64,000 nucleotides of DNA, taken from contig NZ_JAERRL010000005.1 in NCBI RefSeq assembly GCF_016741785.1, forward strand, positions 330,188-394,187, in the 5' to 3' direction. The translations under genes were made by a program, and so were the position numbers. The notes beneath the pieces are model-generated. The model was not told the origin of the DNA, did not search any database, and was given only the letters and a program-made list of their open reading frames with translations. Of this stretch, positions 48,141 to 58,030 are shown in pieces. This DNA comes from Streptomyces sp. 7-21 (GTDB lineage Bacteria > Actinomycetota > Actinomycetes > Streptomycetales > Streptomycetaceae). Each line of letters starts with the position of its first letter. Positions within the stretch are counted from its first letter, which is position 1.

Positions 48141-50408
48141 TCAGGGGCGGGGCGCGGGGGTGAGGCGGATCACGAGGGATTTGCTGGCGGGGGTGTTGCT
48201 GGTGTCGGCGGTGTGGTCGAGGGGGACGAGGACGTTGGTTTCGGGGTAGTAGGCGGCGGCGCAGCCGCGGGCGGTGGGGTAGTGGACGACGCGGAAGCCG
48301 GGGGCGGTGCGTTCGGTGCCGTCGTCGGCTTCGCTGGTGAGGTCGGCGTAGTCGCCGTCGTTGAGGCCGAGGGCGCGGGCGTCGTCGGGGTGGACGAGGA
48401 TGACGCGGCGGCCGTTGCTGATGCCGCGGTAGCGGTCGTCGAGGCCGTAGATGGTGGTGTTGTACTGGTCGTGGGAGCGGAGGGTCTGGAGCAGGAGCCG
48501 GCCGGGGGGTGTGCGGGGCCAGGTGACGGGGGCGGCGGTGAAGTGGGCTTTGCCGCTGGGGGTGGGGAAGCGGCGGTGGTCGCGGGGGGCGTGGGGGAGG
48601 GCGAAGCCGCCGGGCTGGGCGACGCGGGTCTCGAAGTCGTGGAAGCCGGGGATGGTGCGGGCGATGCTGGCGCGGATGGTGCGGTAGTCGCGGGCGAACT
48701 GTTCCCAGGGGGTGGTGGAGCCGGGGCCGAGGACGCGGCGGGCGAGGCGGGCGATGAGGGCGGGTTCGGACAGCAGGTGAGGGCTGGCGGGGGCGAGGCG
48801 GCCGCGTGAGGCGTGGACGATGCCCATGGAGTCTTCGACGGTGACGAACTGGTCGCCGTCGCGCTCGGTGCGTCCGAGGACGGGGAGGATGAGGGCGCGG
48901 GCGCCGGTGACGCAGTGGGAGCGGTTGAGCTTGGTGGAGACGTGGACGGTGAGGCGGGCGCGGCGCAGGGCGTCTTCGGTGGTGGTGGTGTCGGGGGCGG
49001 CGGCGGCGAAGTTGCCGCCGAGGGCGAAGAAGACGCGGGCGCGGCCGTCGCGGAGGGCGCGGATGGCGCTGACGGTGTCGAGGCCGTGGTGGCGGGGCGG
49101 GGTGAAGGCGAACTCGCGGGTGAGGGCGTCGAGGAAGGCGGGGTCGGGTCGTTCGGTGATGCCCATGGTGCGGTCGCCCTGGACGTTGCTGTGGCCGCGG
49201 ACGGGGCACAGGCCGGCGCCGGGGCGGCCGATGTCGCCGCGCAGGAGGAGGAAGTTGACGATTTCCTTGATGGTGGGGACGGCGTGGCGGTGCTGGGTGA
49301 GGCCCATGGCCCAGCAGACGATGGTGGAGCGGGCGCCGAGGATGGTGTCGAAGGCGCGTTCGATCTCGGTGCGGGTGAGGCTGGTGGCGGCGAGGGTGGT
49401 GTCCCAGTCGGCGGTGCGGGCGGCGGCGGCGAGGTCGTCGAAGCCCAGGGTGTGGTCGCGGATGAATGCGGCGTCGTAGGCGCCGCGTTCGATGAGGAGC
49501 TTGTTGAACAGGCGGAAGAGGGCCTGGTCGCCGCCGATGCGGATCTGGAGGTACTGGTCGGTGAGCTGGGTGCCGGGTCCGGCGAGGCCGCGGGGGGTCT
49601 GCGGGTTGCGGAAGCGCATCATGCCGGCTTCGGGCAGCGGGTTGATGGTGAGGATGGTGGCGCCGGCGGCCTTGGCGCGTTCCAGCGCGGTGAGCATGCG
49701 GGGGTGGTTGGTGCCGGGGTTCTGGCCGGCGACGATGATGAGGTCGGCCTGGTAGAGGTCGTCCAGCAGGACGCTGCCCTTGCCGACACCGATGGTTTCG
49801 GTGAGGGCGGAGCCGGACGACTCGTGGCACATGTTGGAGCAGTCGGGCAGGTTGTTGGTGCCGAATTCGCGGGCGAAGAGCTGGTAGAGGTAGGCGGCTT
49901 CGTTGCTGGTGCGGCCGGAGGTGTAGAAGACGGCCTGGTCGGGGTGGTCGAGGGCGTGGAGTTCCCCGGCGATGAGGGCGAAGGCGTCGTCCCAGTCGAT
50001 GGGCTGGTAGTGGGTGGCGCCTTCGGGCAGGTACATGGGGTGGGTGAGGCGGCCCTGCTGGCCGAGCCAGTAGCCGGATCGGGTGGCGAGTTCGCTGACG
50101 GGGTGGGCGGCGAAGAACTCGGGGGTGACGCGGCGGCGGGTGGCTTCCTCGGCGATGGCTTTGGCGCCGTTCTCGCAGAATTCGGCGGTGTGGGGGGTGC
50201 CGGGTTCGGGCCAGGCGCAGCCGGGGCAGTCGAAGCCGTCGTGCTGGTTGACGCGCAGCAGGGTGAGGGCGGTGCGGCGGGTGCCCATCTGGCGGTGGGC
50301 GGCGCGCAGGGCGTGGGTGATGGCCGGGAGGCCGGCGGCGCTGCGGCGCGGGGGGCGGGTGCCGGGGGCGTCCTGGACCGGGTCGGAGGCGGGCGGCTGG
50401 GCGGTCAT
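48141..50408 (-). CDS. FdhF/YdeP family molybdopterin oxidoreductase
   Basis: 755 residues from ATG 50408, preceded by GGGAGAG; the longer open frame to 50636 runs through the divergent promoter of polA. Landmarks: [11 protein letters not shown] and [10 protein letters not shown] near the N-terminus (Cys residues, but not the classical CxxCxxxC cluster motif), [20 protein letters not shown] with the likely Mo-ligand Cys, [31 protein letters not shown], and the C-terminal MopB domain [20 protein letters not shown]. Physiological substrate of this family is unclear despite the formate-dehydrogenase name; no FdhE/FdhD gene is near. Confidence 0.9.
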   Translation of the reverse strand: MTAQPPASDPVQDAPGTRPPRRSAAGLPAITHALRAAHRQMGTRRTALTLLRVNQHDGFDCPGCAWPEPGTPHTAEFCENGAKAIAEEATRRRVTPEFFAAHPVSELATRSGYWLGQQGRLTHPMYLPEGATHYQPIDWDDAFALIAGELHALDHPDQAVFYTSGRTSNEAAYLYQLFAREFGTNNLPDCSNMCHESSGSALTETIGVGKGSVLLDDLYQADLIIVAGQNPGTNHPRMLTALERAKAAGATILTINPLPEAGMMRFRNPQTPRGLAGPGTQLTDQYLQIRIGGDQALFRLFNKLLIERGAYDAAFIRDHTLGFDDLAAAARTADWDTTLAATSLTRTEIERAFDTILGARSTIVCWAMGLTQHRHAVPTIKEIVNFLLLRGDIGRPGAGLCPVRGHSNVQGDRTMGITERPDPAFLDALTREFAFTPPRHHGLDTVSAIRALRDGRARVFFALGGNFAAAAPDTTTTEDALRRARLTVHVSTKLNRSHCVTGARALILPVLGRTERDGDQFVTVEDSMGIVHASRGRLAPASPHLLSEPALIARLARRVLGPGSTTPWEQFARDYRTIRASIARTIPGFHDFETRVAQPGGFALPHAPRDHRRFPTPSGKAHFTAAPVTWPRTPPGRLLLQTLRSHDQYNTTIYGLDDRYRGISNGRRVILVHPDDARALGLNDGDYADLTSEADDGTERTAPGFRVVHYPTARGCAAAYYPETNVLVPLDHTADTSNTPASKSLVIRLTPAPRP

Positions 50409-50517
50409 GGGGCGGCTCTCCCTTGGCTGGGGGTCGGGGCGGGCCACGCGCGTCCGTGGTGGGCCCAGGGTAGCTGGGGTGGCCGGGCTGTCAGTGGTCC
50501 GTGGCAGGATCGGCTGC

Positions 50518-53244
50518 GTGGCTGAGAACGTGGCTGAGAACGCATCGCTGTCGTCGTCCGCTCCCCGCCTGCTGCTGCTGGACGGGCATTCGCTGGCGTA
50601 CCGGGCCTTCTTCGCGTTGCCCGCGGAGAATTTCACGACGGCGGTGGGCCAGCCGACGAACGCGATCTACGGGTTCACCTCCATGCTGGCGAACACGCTG
50701 CGTGACGAGCAGCCGACGCATGTGGCGGTGGCGTTCGACGTGTCGCGGAGGACGTGGCGTTCGGAGCGGTACGCGGAGTACAAGGCCACGAGGTCGCAGA
50801 CGCCTGATGAGTTCAAGGGGCAGGTGGAGCTGATCGGCGAGCTGCTGGACGCGATGCGGGTGCGGCGGTTCGCGGTGGCGGGGTTTGAGGCGGACGACGT
50901 GATCGCGACGCTGGCGGACCGGGCGGCGGCCGAGGGGTTCGAGGTGTCGATCGTCACGGGCGACCGGGACACCTTCCAGCTGGTGAACGAGCGGGTGACG
51001 GTGCTGTATCCGACGAAGGGCGTGTCGGAGCTGACGCGGTTCACGCCGCAGAAGGTGGAGGAGAAGTACGGGCTGCCGCCCGCGCTGTACCCGGATTTCG
51101 CGGCGCTGCGCGGTGACCCGTCGGACAACCTGCCGGGGATTCCGGGGGTGGGGGAGAAGACGGCGGCGAAGTGGCTGGCCCAGTTCGGGTCGCTGGAGGC
51201 GCTGCTGGAGCGGGCCGGTGAGGTGAAGGGGAAGGCGGGGCAGAACCTGCGGGAGCGCCTGGAGTCGGTGCGGCTGAACCGCGCGCTGACCGAGCTGGTG
51301 CGGGATGTGGAGCTGGGGTGTGACCCGGCGGATCTGGTGCGGCAGCCGTATGACGTGCCGGCGCTGGAGGGGCTGCTGGACGCGCTGGAGTTCCGGAACC
51401 CCAATCTGCGGGAGCGGCTGTTCGCGGTGGACCCGGGGGCGGCGGAGCAGGAGGAGCCGGCCGGGGAGGGCGTCGAGGTCGACGGGGTGGTGCTGTCGTC
51501 GGGCGGCCTGGCGCCGTGGCTGGCGGAACACGGCGGCGGGCGGCTGGGCCTGGTGACGGTGCAGGACTGGAAACTGGGCGCGGGCAGTGTGCACGCGGTG
51601 GCGCTGGCGGCGGCGGAGGGCCCGGCGGCGTGGTTCGATCCGGCGGGTCTGGATGAGGCGGATGAGCGGGCGTTCGCGGCGTGGGCCTCGGACGCGTCCC
51701 GCCCGAAGGCGGTGCACCAGTCGAAGGAGGTGCGGCGGGCGTTCGCGGAGCACGGCTGGGAGCTGGCGGGTGTCGTCGTCGACACGGCGCTGGCGGCGTA
51801 CCTGGTGCAGCCGGGGCGGCGCCGGCTCAGTCTTGACGCGCTGAGCGAGGAGTTCCTGGGCCGGGAGCTGGTGCCCGCGGGGGAGGGCGCGGGGCAGCTG
51901 GCGCTGGACGGTGCCCTTGCGGACGCGGAGGAGGCGGAGGCCGAGGCGCTGATGCGGCAGGCCAGGGCGGTGCTGGACCTGGGGGAGGTGCTGGGGGCGC
52001 GGCTGGCGGACGTGGGGGCGGCGGAGCTGCTGACGGATCTGGAGCTGCCGGTGTCGGAGCTGCTGGCGCGGATGGAGCGCGCGGGCATCGCGGCTGACCG
52101 GGCGTGGCTGGAGCGGCTGGAGCAGCAGTTCGCGGCGGCGGCGCAGGAGGCGGTGGCGCAGGCGCACGCGTCGGTGGGGCATGAGTTCAATCTGGGCTCG
52201 CCGAAGCAGCTGCAGGAGGTGCTGTTCGGGGAGCTGGCGCTGCCGAAGACGAAGCGGACCAAGACGGGCTACACCACGGACGCGGACGCGCTGACGTGGC
52301 TGGCGACGCAGACGGAGCACGAGCTGCCGGTGATCATGCTGCGTCACCGTGAGCAGGCGCGGCTGCGGGCGACGGTGGAGGGGCTGATCAAGACGATCGC
52401 CTCGGACGGCCGCATTCACACCACGTTCCAGCAGACGGTGGCGGCCACGGGCCGGCTGTCGTCGACGGACCCGAACCTGCAGAACATCCCGGTGCGTACG
52501 GATGAGGGGAGGGCGATCCGGCGGGGCTTCACCGTGGGCGAGGGATACGAGTGCCTGCTGACGGCGGACTACAGCCAGATCGAGCTGCGGGTGATGGCGC
52601 ATCTGTCAGAGGACGCGGACCTGATTGAGGCGTTCACGTCGGGTGAGGACCTGCACACGACGGTGGCGTCGCAGGTGTTCTCGGTGCCGAAGGACCGCGT
52701 GGACGCGGAGATGCGCCGCAAGATCAAGGCGATGAGCTACGGGCTGGCGTATGGCCTGTCGGCGTTCGGCCTGTCGCAGCAGCTGGGGATCACCTCGGAG
52801 GAGGCGCGGGCGCTGATGGACACGTACTTCGAGCGGTTCGGCGGGGTGCGTGACTATCTGCGGCGGGTCGTGGACGAGGCGCGCGCCACCGGGTACACCG
52901 AAACGATGTTCGGGCGGCGCCGGTATCTGCCGGACCTGACGAGTTCGAACCGGCAGCGCCGGGAGATGGCGGAGCGGATGGCGCTGAACGCGCCGATCCA
53001 GGGCACGGCGGCGGACATCGTGAAGATCGCGATGCTGCGGGTGGACGAGGCGCTGGCGCAGGCGGGCCTGTCGTCGCGGCTGCTGCTCCAGGTGCACGAC
53101 GAGATCGTGCTGGAGGTGGCGCCAGGTGAGCGGGAGCGGGTCACCGAGCTGGTGGTGGACCGGATGGCGGGGGCGGTGCGGCTGCGGGCGCCGCTGGACG
53201 TGTCGGTGGGCGCGGGCGCCACGTGGGAGGCGGCTGCGCACTGA
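50518..53244 (+). CDS. polA: DNA polymerase I
   Basis: 908 residues. 5-prime nuclease domain: LLLLDGHSLAYRAFFALPAE, ATLADRAAAEGFEVSIVTGD, PSDNLPGIPGVGEKTAAKWL. The middle domain lacks the DxE exonuclease motif, so proofreading is probably lost, as in other actinomycetes. Polymerase motifs A (LTADYSQIELRVMAHLSED), B (RRKIKAMSYGLAYGLSAFGL) and C (LLQVHDEIVLEV) are intact. The first 24 bp are a tandem 12-mer (GTGGCTGAGAAC twice), giving alternative GTG starts at 50518 and 50530. Repair and Okazaki processing. Confidence 0.97.
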   Translation: MAENVAENASLSSSAPRLLLLDGHSLAYRAFFALPAENFTTAVGQPTNAIYGFTSMLANTLRDEQPTHVAVAFDVSRRTWRSERYAEYKATRSQTPDEFKGQVELIGELLDAMRVRRFAVAGFEADDVIATLADRAAAEGFEVSIVTGDRDTFQLVNERVTVLYPTKGVSELTRFTPQKVEEKYGLPPALYPDFAALRGDPSDNLPGIPGVGEKTAAKWLAQFGSLEALLERAGEVKGKAGQNLRERLESVRLNRALTELVRDVELGCDPADLVRQPYDVPALEGLLDALEFRNPNLRERLFAVDPGAAEQEEPAGEGVEVDGVVLSSGGLAPWLAEHGGGRLGLVTVQDWKLGAGSVHAVALAAAEGPAAWFDPAGLDEADERAFAAWASDASRPKAVHQSKEVRRAFAEHGWELAGVVVDTALAAYLVQPGRRRLSLDALSEEFLGRELVPAGEGAGQLALDGALADAEEAEAEALMRQARAVLDLGEVLGARLADVGAAELLTDLELPVSELLARMERAGIAADRAWLERLEQQFAAAAQEAVAQAHASVGHEFNLGSPKQLQEVLFGELALPKTKRTKTGYTTDADALTWLATQTEHELPVIMLRHREQARLRATVEGLIKTIASDGRIHTTFQQTVAATGRLSSTDPNLQNIPVRTDEGRAIRRGFTVGEGYECLLTADYSQIELRVMAHLSEDADLIEAFTSGEDLHTTVASQVFSVPKDRVDAEMRRKIKAMSYGLAYGLSAFGLSQQLGITSEEARALMDTYFERFGGVRDYLRRVVDEARATGYTETMFGRRRYLPDLTSSNRQRREMAERMALNAPIQGTAADIVKIAMLRVDEALAQAGLSSRLLLQVHDEIVLEVAPGERERVTELVVDRMAGAVRLRAPLDVSVGAGATWEAAAH

Positions 53245-53350
53245 CGGGCGCACCGCGGGCCGCCGGGCGGCGCCGGGCGATTCTGGTATGGGAACCGCAC
53301 CTGTCGTACTGTCGTCCCGGTCATCGGAGACACGTATGGGAGGGGTGCGC

Positions 53351-54925
53351 GTGGCGTTGCGCAGTGGGGGTCGCAAGGGCAGGGTCCGTAAAGGCCTGTC
53401 GGGCTCGGCGGTGGCGGCGGCCGCGATGGCGGCGCTGACGGCGTCTCAGTCACCGGAGGTCATCGCGGGCCAGCCCGACGACGCGCGGGAGCCCGGTGCC
53501 GCCGCTGCCGAGCAGCCGGATGACGCGCTGCGCGGGGGCACGGGCGACGGGCTGCCCTACCACACCGATCTGCCGCCGCTGGACGGTGTCGAGCCTGACA
53601 CCGGCGAGGACGGCGGAGGCGGCGGCAGACCTGGTCCGTCCGGCCCGCTGCCGGAGGAGGCGGGTATCCCGGCCACTGTGCTGGACGCGTACCGGCGAGC
53701 GGAGGCGGCGCTGGCCGGCACCCGGCCGGGCTGTGGTCTGGACTGGGAGGTGCTGGCCGCGATCGGGAAGGTGGAGTCGGGCCACGCCCGCGGCGGTGCC
53801 GTGGACGCCGACGGGACGACGACGTCCCCGATCCTGGGGCCGGTGCTGAACGGCGACGGCTTCGCCCGCATCACGGACACCGACGGCGGCGCCTGGGACG
53901 GCGACACCACGTTCGACCGGGCGGTCGGCCCGATGCAGTTCATTCCGTCCACCTGGGCGGTGTGGGGTGCCGACGGCAACAACGACGGCGTCCGTGACCC
54001 GAACAACGTGTACGACGCGGCGCTGGCCGCGGGTGAGTACCTGTGTGCCGGGGACCGGGATCTTGGCACGGAGGCGGGCCTGAACCGGGCGCTGCTCAGC
54101 TACAACCACTCGTGGGATTACGTGTGGACCGTGCGTGCCTGGCTGGACTTCTACCGGGACGGCGCCCGCGAGGTGCCTGACGGGCAGGGCCCGCTGCCGA
54201 CGAGCCCTGGCCCGGGCAGCCCGGAGGGCCGGGACAGCGGCCGTGACACGGACCGCACGGACCGTGACCGCCCGCGGGGCGAGGACTCGCGCGGCGGCTC
54301 GTCCACGCCGCCGGCCAGCGCGACGGGCGGCGTGTCACGGCCCGGCGGCCAGGAGGACGAGCAGGACAGCGGCGACGAGGAACGCCCGGACCCGTCTCCT
54401 GCCGACCCCGGAGAGGAGCGTCCCGGCGACGGTGACGACGGCGGCCCGGAGGAGCCCGGGCAGCCGGAGGAGCCGGGCGAGCCGGAAGAGCCTGAGCAAC
54501 CTGGCAACCCGGATGAACCGGGCGACCCGGAGGAGCCGGAGGAGCCGGGCGGCCCGGAGGAGCCTGGTGACCCGGAGGAACCGGTTGATCCTGGCGAACC
54601 CAGCGATCCCGGCGATCCGGAGGAACCGGGCCAGCCAGGTGCACCGGACTGCCCGGTCGAACCGGATGATCCGGAAGACGCGGATGATCCGGAAGGCCTG
54701 GAGGAATCAGAAGATCCCGAAGAATCTTCCCCGATTACGGGCGAGTCCGCTGGGGAGCAGGACGCTAAGACGCCTCCCAGTGCCGAGGAGCCCGGCGACG
54801 GCTGCGAGGACCCTGAGGAGCCTGAGCAGCCCGAGGAGCCTGAGGAGCCGGAGCCGTCTCCTGAGCCAGGCCTGCCTGGCGCCACGGCGCCCGGCACGCC
54901 CGCAGTCACCCGTCCGGGTGGTTGA
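53351..54925 (+). CDS. secreted lytic transglycosylase with long Pro/Glu-rich tail
   Basis: 524 residues from GTG 53351, which follows GGGAGGGG at 5 nt (ATG 53336 is alternative). A basic N-region and SAVAAAAMAALTASQSPEV look like a signal sequence. Residues about 100-270 form a lysozyme-like MltB/SLT-type domain with catalytic Glu142 in AAIGKVESGHARG, then AVGPMQFIPSTWAVWGADGN and ALLSYNHSWDYVWTV. The rest (about 240 residues) is first Arg/Asp/Pro, then a repetitive PEEPG / PEEPE acidic tail with a single Cys pair near the end. Cleaves peptidoglycan; the tail may span the wall. Confidence 0.85.
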   Translation: MALRSGGRKGRVRKGLSGSAVAAAAMAALTASQSPEVIAGQPDDAREPGAAAAEQPDDALRGGTGDGLPYHTDLPPLDGVEPDTGEDGGGGGRPGPSGPLPEEAGIPATVLDAYRRAEAALAGTRPGCGLDWEVLAAIGKVESGHARGGAVDADGTTTSPILGPVLNGDGFARITDTDGGAWDGDTTFDRAVGPMQFIPSTWAVWGADGNNDGVRDPNNVYDAALAAGEYLCAGDRDLGTEAGLNRALLSYNHSWDYVWTVRAWLDFYRDGAREVPDGQGPLPTSPGPGSPEGRDSGRDTDRTDRDRPRGEDSRGGSSTPPASATGGVSRPGGQEDEQDSGDEERPDPSPADPGEERPGDGDDGGPEEPGQPEEPGEPEEPEQPGNPDEPGDPEEPEEPGGPEEPGDPEEPVDPGEPSDPGDPEEPGQPGAPDCPVEPDDPEDADDPEGLEESEDPEESSPITGESAGEQDAKTPPSAEEPGDGCEDPEEPEQPEEPEEPEPSPEPGLPGATAPGTPAVTRPGG

Positions 54926-55348
54926 TCGTGCCGGATGCCCCCCGGGTGCGCCTGCGGGCGTGCTCGGGGGGAGCCGCCTTTCCTGACCTGCGGCGGTGGC
55001 CGTAGAATCCAGGTCCTAACGCGCCGTGCGCCCGTCAGCGCTTGCCGTGCCGCAGCACGAGGCACCACCGTTTCGTGGCGGTTTCGGCCGGAAAGTGGCC
55101 TTGATGGGGGGAACCGCGCATTGACCCTGCTCCAAAGCGCCCGTATGCTATAAGACGCGCTGCGGGCCTGCGCGCCTCGGACGGAGCAGGCCGCGCTCGC
55201 AACTGTTGTATGTCCCCTCGGTTGTCGAGGCGCTTCCGGCTACGGAGCTGAGAGCGCCTCTCAGGCTGTCCGGCTTCGGCAGTGCGATACGGGCCTTCGG
55301 CGTATGCAGTGCCTACGACTTCATGTCCGCACCGGAGCCCTTTACCAC
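54926..55348 (+). other. rpsA upstream region: promoter plus about 190-nt structured leader
   Basis: 423-bp gap with no credible gene. The promoter at 55121-55149 is listed separately. The transcribed leader (about 55156-55348) includes a perfect GAGGCGC/GCGCCTC pairing (55227-55233 with 55254-55260) and shorter G+C hairpins, and ends with GGAG 11 nt before ATG. The left part (54926-55120) shows no clear terminator for the transglycosylase gene. Confidence 0.5.
55121..55149 (+). promoter_or_regulatory. vegetative promoter of rpsA
   Basis: TTGACC (55121-55126), a 17-nt spacer, then TATGCT (55144-55149): very near the HrdB/sigma-70 consensus. The start site would be near 55156, giving a leader of about 190 nt. 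Confidence 0.75.
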
Positions 55349-56839
55349 ATGACGAGCAGCACCGAGCCCACCGTGACCACTCCGCAGGTTGCGGTCAACG
55401 ACATCGGTTCCGAGGAAGCCTTCCTCGCCGCGATCGACGAGACGATCAAGTACTTCAACGACGGCGACATCGTCGACGGCGTCATCGTGAAGGTCGACCG
55501 GGACGAGGTCCTGCTCGACATCGGTTACAAGACCGAGGGTGTAATCCCCTCGCGAGAGCTGTCGATCAAGCACGATGTCGACCCGAACGAGGTCGTCGCC
55601 GTCGGTGACGAGATCGAGGCCCTTGTCCTGCAGAAGGAGGACAAGGAAGGCCGCCTCATCCTGTCCAAGAAGCGTGCCCAGTACGAGCGTGCGTGGGGCA
55701 CGATCGAGAAGATCAAGGAAGAGGACGGCATCGTCACCGGAACGGTGATCGAGGTCGTCAAGGGCGGCCTGATCCTCGACATCGGGCTGCGTGGCTTCCT
55801 CCCGGCCTCGCTCGTGGAGATGCGCCGCGTCCGTGACCTCCAGCCCTACGTCGGCAAGGAGCTCGAAGCCAAGATCATCGAGCTCGACAAGAACCGCAAC
55901 AACGTGGTCCTCTCCCGCCGTGCCTGGCTGGAGCAGACGCAGAGCGAGGTCCGCCAGACCTTCCTCACCACCCTGCAGAAGGGCCAGGTGCGCTCCGGCG
56001 TCGTTTCCTCGATCGTCAACTTCGGCGCCTTCGTGGACCTCGGCGGCGTGGACGGTCTGGTGCACGTCTCCGAGCTGTCCTGGAAGCACATCGACCACCC
56101 CTCCGAGGTCGTCGAGGTCGGCCAGGAGGTCACCGTCGAGGTTCTGGACGTGGACATGGACCGCGAGCGCGTCTCGCTGTCCCTGAAGGCCACCCAGGAA
56201 GACCCGTGGCAGCAGTTCGCCCGGACGCACCAGATCGGGCAGGTCGTGCCCGGCAAGGTCACGAAGCTGGTGCCGTTCGGTGCGTTCGTCCGGGTCGACG
56301 AGGGCATCGAGGGCCTGGTCCACATCTCGGAGCTGGCCGAGCGCCACGTCGAGATCCCGGAGCAGGTCGTCCAGGTCAACGACGAGATCTTCGTGAAGGT
56401 CATCGACATCGACCTGGAGCGCCGCCGGATCAGCCTCTCGCTGAAGCAGGCCAACGAGAACTTCGGCCCGGACCCGCTGGCGGTCGAGTTCGACCCGACC
56501 CTGTACGGCATGGCCGCCTCCTACGACGAGCAGGGGAACTACATCTACCCCGAGGGCTTCGACCCGGAGGCCAACGACTGGCTGCCGGGGTACGAGAAGC
56601 AGCGCGAGGAGTGGGAGCGCCAGTACGCCGAGGCGCAGGCCCGCTTCGAGCGGCACCAGGCCCAGGTCATCAAGTCCCGGGAGGCCGACGCCCAGGCCGA
56701 GGCGGAGGCCAGCGGTGCGGCCGGCCAGTCCGGCTCGGGCGGCTCGTACTCCTCGTCGGGCGGCGATGACTCGGGCGCCCTCGCCTCGGACGAGGCGCTG
56801 GCGGCGCTCCGCGAGAAGCTGGCCGGCGGGCAGAGCTGA
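55349..56839 (+). CDS. rpsA: 30S ribosomal protein S1
   Basis: 496 residues with four S1 RNA-binding domains at about 38-108, 126-192, 212-281 and 298-367, each with the GxVxxIxxFGxFV...GLVHxSE pattern (for example SSIVNFGAFVDLGGVDGLVH). Helps mRNA bind the 30S subunit. The C-terminal region (after about 380) is acidic then Gly/Ser rich, ending LASDEALAALREKLAGGQS, typical for actinobacteria. ATG 55349 gives the family start; earlier in-frame codons lie in the leader. Codon use is the most optimised in the window. Confidence 0.97.
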   Translation: MTSSTEPTVTTPQVAVNDIGSEEAFLAAIDETIKYFNDGDIVDGVIVKVDRDEVLLDIGYKTEGVIPSRELSIKHDVDPNEVVAVGDEIEALVLQKEDKEGRLILSKKRAQYERAWGTIEKIKEEDGIVTGTVIEVVKGGLILDIGLRGFLPASLVEMRRVRDLQPYVGKELEAKIIELDKNRNNVVLSRRAWLEQTQSEVRQTFLTTLQKGQVRSGVVSSIVNFGAFVDLGGVDGLVHVSELSWKHIDHPSEVVEVGQEVTVEVLDVDMDRERVSLSLKATQEDPWQQFARTHQIGQVVPGKVTKLVPFGAFVRVDEGIEGLVHISELAERHVEIPEQVVQVNDEIFVKVIDIDLERRRISLSLKQANENFGPDPLAVEFDPTLYGMAASYDEQGNYIYPEGFDPEANDWLPGYEKQREEWERQYAEAQARFERHQAQVIKSREADAQAEAEASGAAGQSGSGGSYSSSGGDDSGALASDEALAALREKLAGGQS

Positions 56840-56866
56840 CCCCGGTTCACCAGTTCTGACCCACGC

Positions 56867-56908
56867 ACGGCCGGGGGCCCGTTCCGCAGGGAGCGGGCCC
56901 CCGGCCGT
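56867..56908 (+). terminator. rpsA terminator
   Basis: Perfect 15-bp stem ACGGCCGGGGGCCCG (56867-56881) with CGGGCCCCCGGCCGT (56894-56908), loop of 12 nt, 27 nt after the rpsA stop. No U-tract. Confidence 0.8.
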
Positions 56909-56997
56909 CGTGCGCGAGACCGCTCACCACCTCGGGGGAATGCCCCTGCGGTACGGTGCGTTATGCCCGGTACACGGGAGACGGCAGAAGGAGTGCG

Positions 56998-57945
56998 GTG
57001 ACGTTGCGCGACCCGCAGGAGTTGTACGCGTGGGATCCCCGCGGCCTTGAGCAGGCCGAGCAGGCGATAGGGGGCCCGGACAGCGCCGGCCCGGTGCTGC
57101 TCTACTACTTCGACGGCTTCATCGACGCCGGAGAGACCGGCAGCCAGCTCATCGAGGAGCTGCTGGAGGGCAGAGAACGCGTCACGGTCGCCCGGTTCGA
57201 CCACGACCGGCTGATCGACTACCGTGCGCGCCGCCCGCCTATGACGTTCCGCCGTGACCGCTGGAGCGCCTACGAGACGCCCGCGCTCGAGCTGGTCCTG
57301 CTGCACGACGCGACGCGGCAGCCGTTCCTGGTGCTCTCCGGTCCCGAACCCGACGTGGAGTGGGAGGCGTTCGCCGCCGCCGTGCGCCAGATCGCCGAGC
57401 GGCTGCGGGTCCGTCTCGCCGTCAGTTTCCACGGCATCCCGATGGGTGTGCCGCACACGCGGCCCGTGGGCCTGACGCCCCATGGGAACCGGTCGGACCT
57501 GGTTCCCGGTCAGCGGAACCTTTTCGAGGAGGCGCAGGTCCCGGGCAGCGCGGGGGCGCTGGTGGAGCTGCGGCTGTCCGAGGCGGGGCGTGACGTGCTG
57601 GGCGTCGCGGCGCACGTCCCCCACTACATCGCCCGGTCCCGGTACCCCGACGCGGCGCTCGTCGTCCTGGAGGCGATCACCGCGGCCACCGGCCTGGTGC
57701 TGCCCGAGGCGGTGCACGCGCTGCGCAGCCGGGCCGTGAAGACACAGGACGAGATCGAGCGGGAGCTCGCCGAGGGCGACTCCGAACTCGTCGCCGTGGT
57801 GCGGGGACTGGAGCAGCAGTACGACGCGCTCGCCGGGGCCGCGACCCGCGGCAGCCTGGTCGCCGAGCCGGTGGAGCTGCCCTCGGCCGAGGAGCTGGGA
57901 GAGGTCTTCGAGCGGTTCCTCGCCGAGCGCGAAGACGACGACTGA
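56998..57945 (+). CDS. PAC2 family protein
   Basis: 315 residues from GTG 56998 with AAGGAG 5 nt upstream. PAC2 (proteasome assembly chaperone 2) fold: [98 protein letters not shown]. The C-terminal helix is acidic ([17 protein letters not shown]). A role in proteasome or protein quality control is inferred from the family name only; actinobacterial PAC2 proteins are not well characterised. Lies between rpsA and coaE. Confidence 0.88.
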   Translation: MTLRDPQELYAWDPRGLEQAEQAIGGPDSAGPVLLYYFDGFIDAGETGSQLIEELLEGRERVTVARFDHDRLIDYRARRPPMTFRRDRWSAYETPALELVLLHDATRQPFLVLSGPEPDVEWEAFAAAVRQIAERLRVRLAVSFHGIPMGVPHTRPVGLTPHGNRSDLVPGQRNLFEEAQVPGSAGALVELRLSEAGRDVLGVAAHVPHYIARSRYPDAALVVLEAITAATGLVLPEAVHALRSRAVKTQDEIERELAEGDSELVAVVRGLEQQYDALAGAATRGSLVAEPVELPSAEELGEVFERFLAEREDDD

Positions 57946-58030
57946 CGCGCCGGCGGCCCCCGCCCGCGGGGCCCGCGCCCGCGGGGCCCGCCGCCCGGGG
58001 CGGTCCGGCCGCCCCGGTACCCTTCGGCCC

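Noticed and set aside
46618..49830. 1070-codon minus frame covering livF and the oxidoreductase gene
   Set aside because: Arg/Pro/His low-complexity shadow; true genes in both areas have diagnostic motifs.
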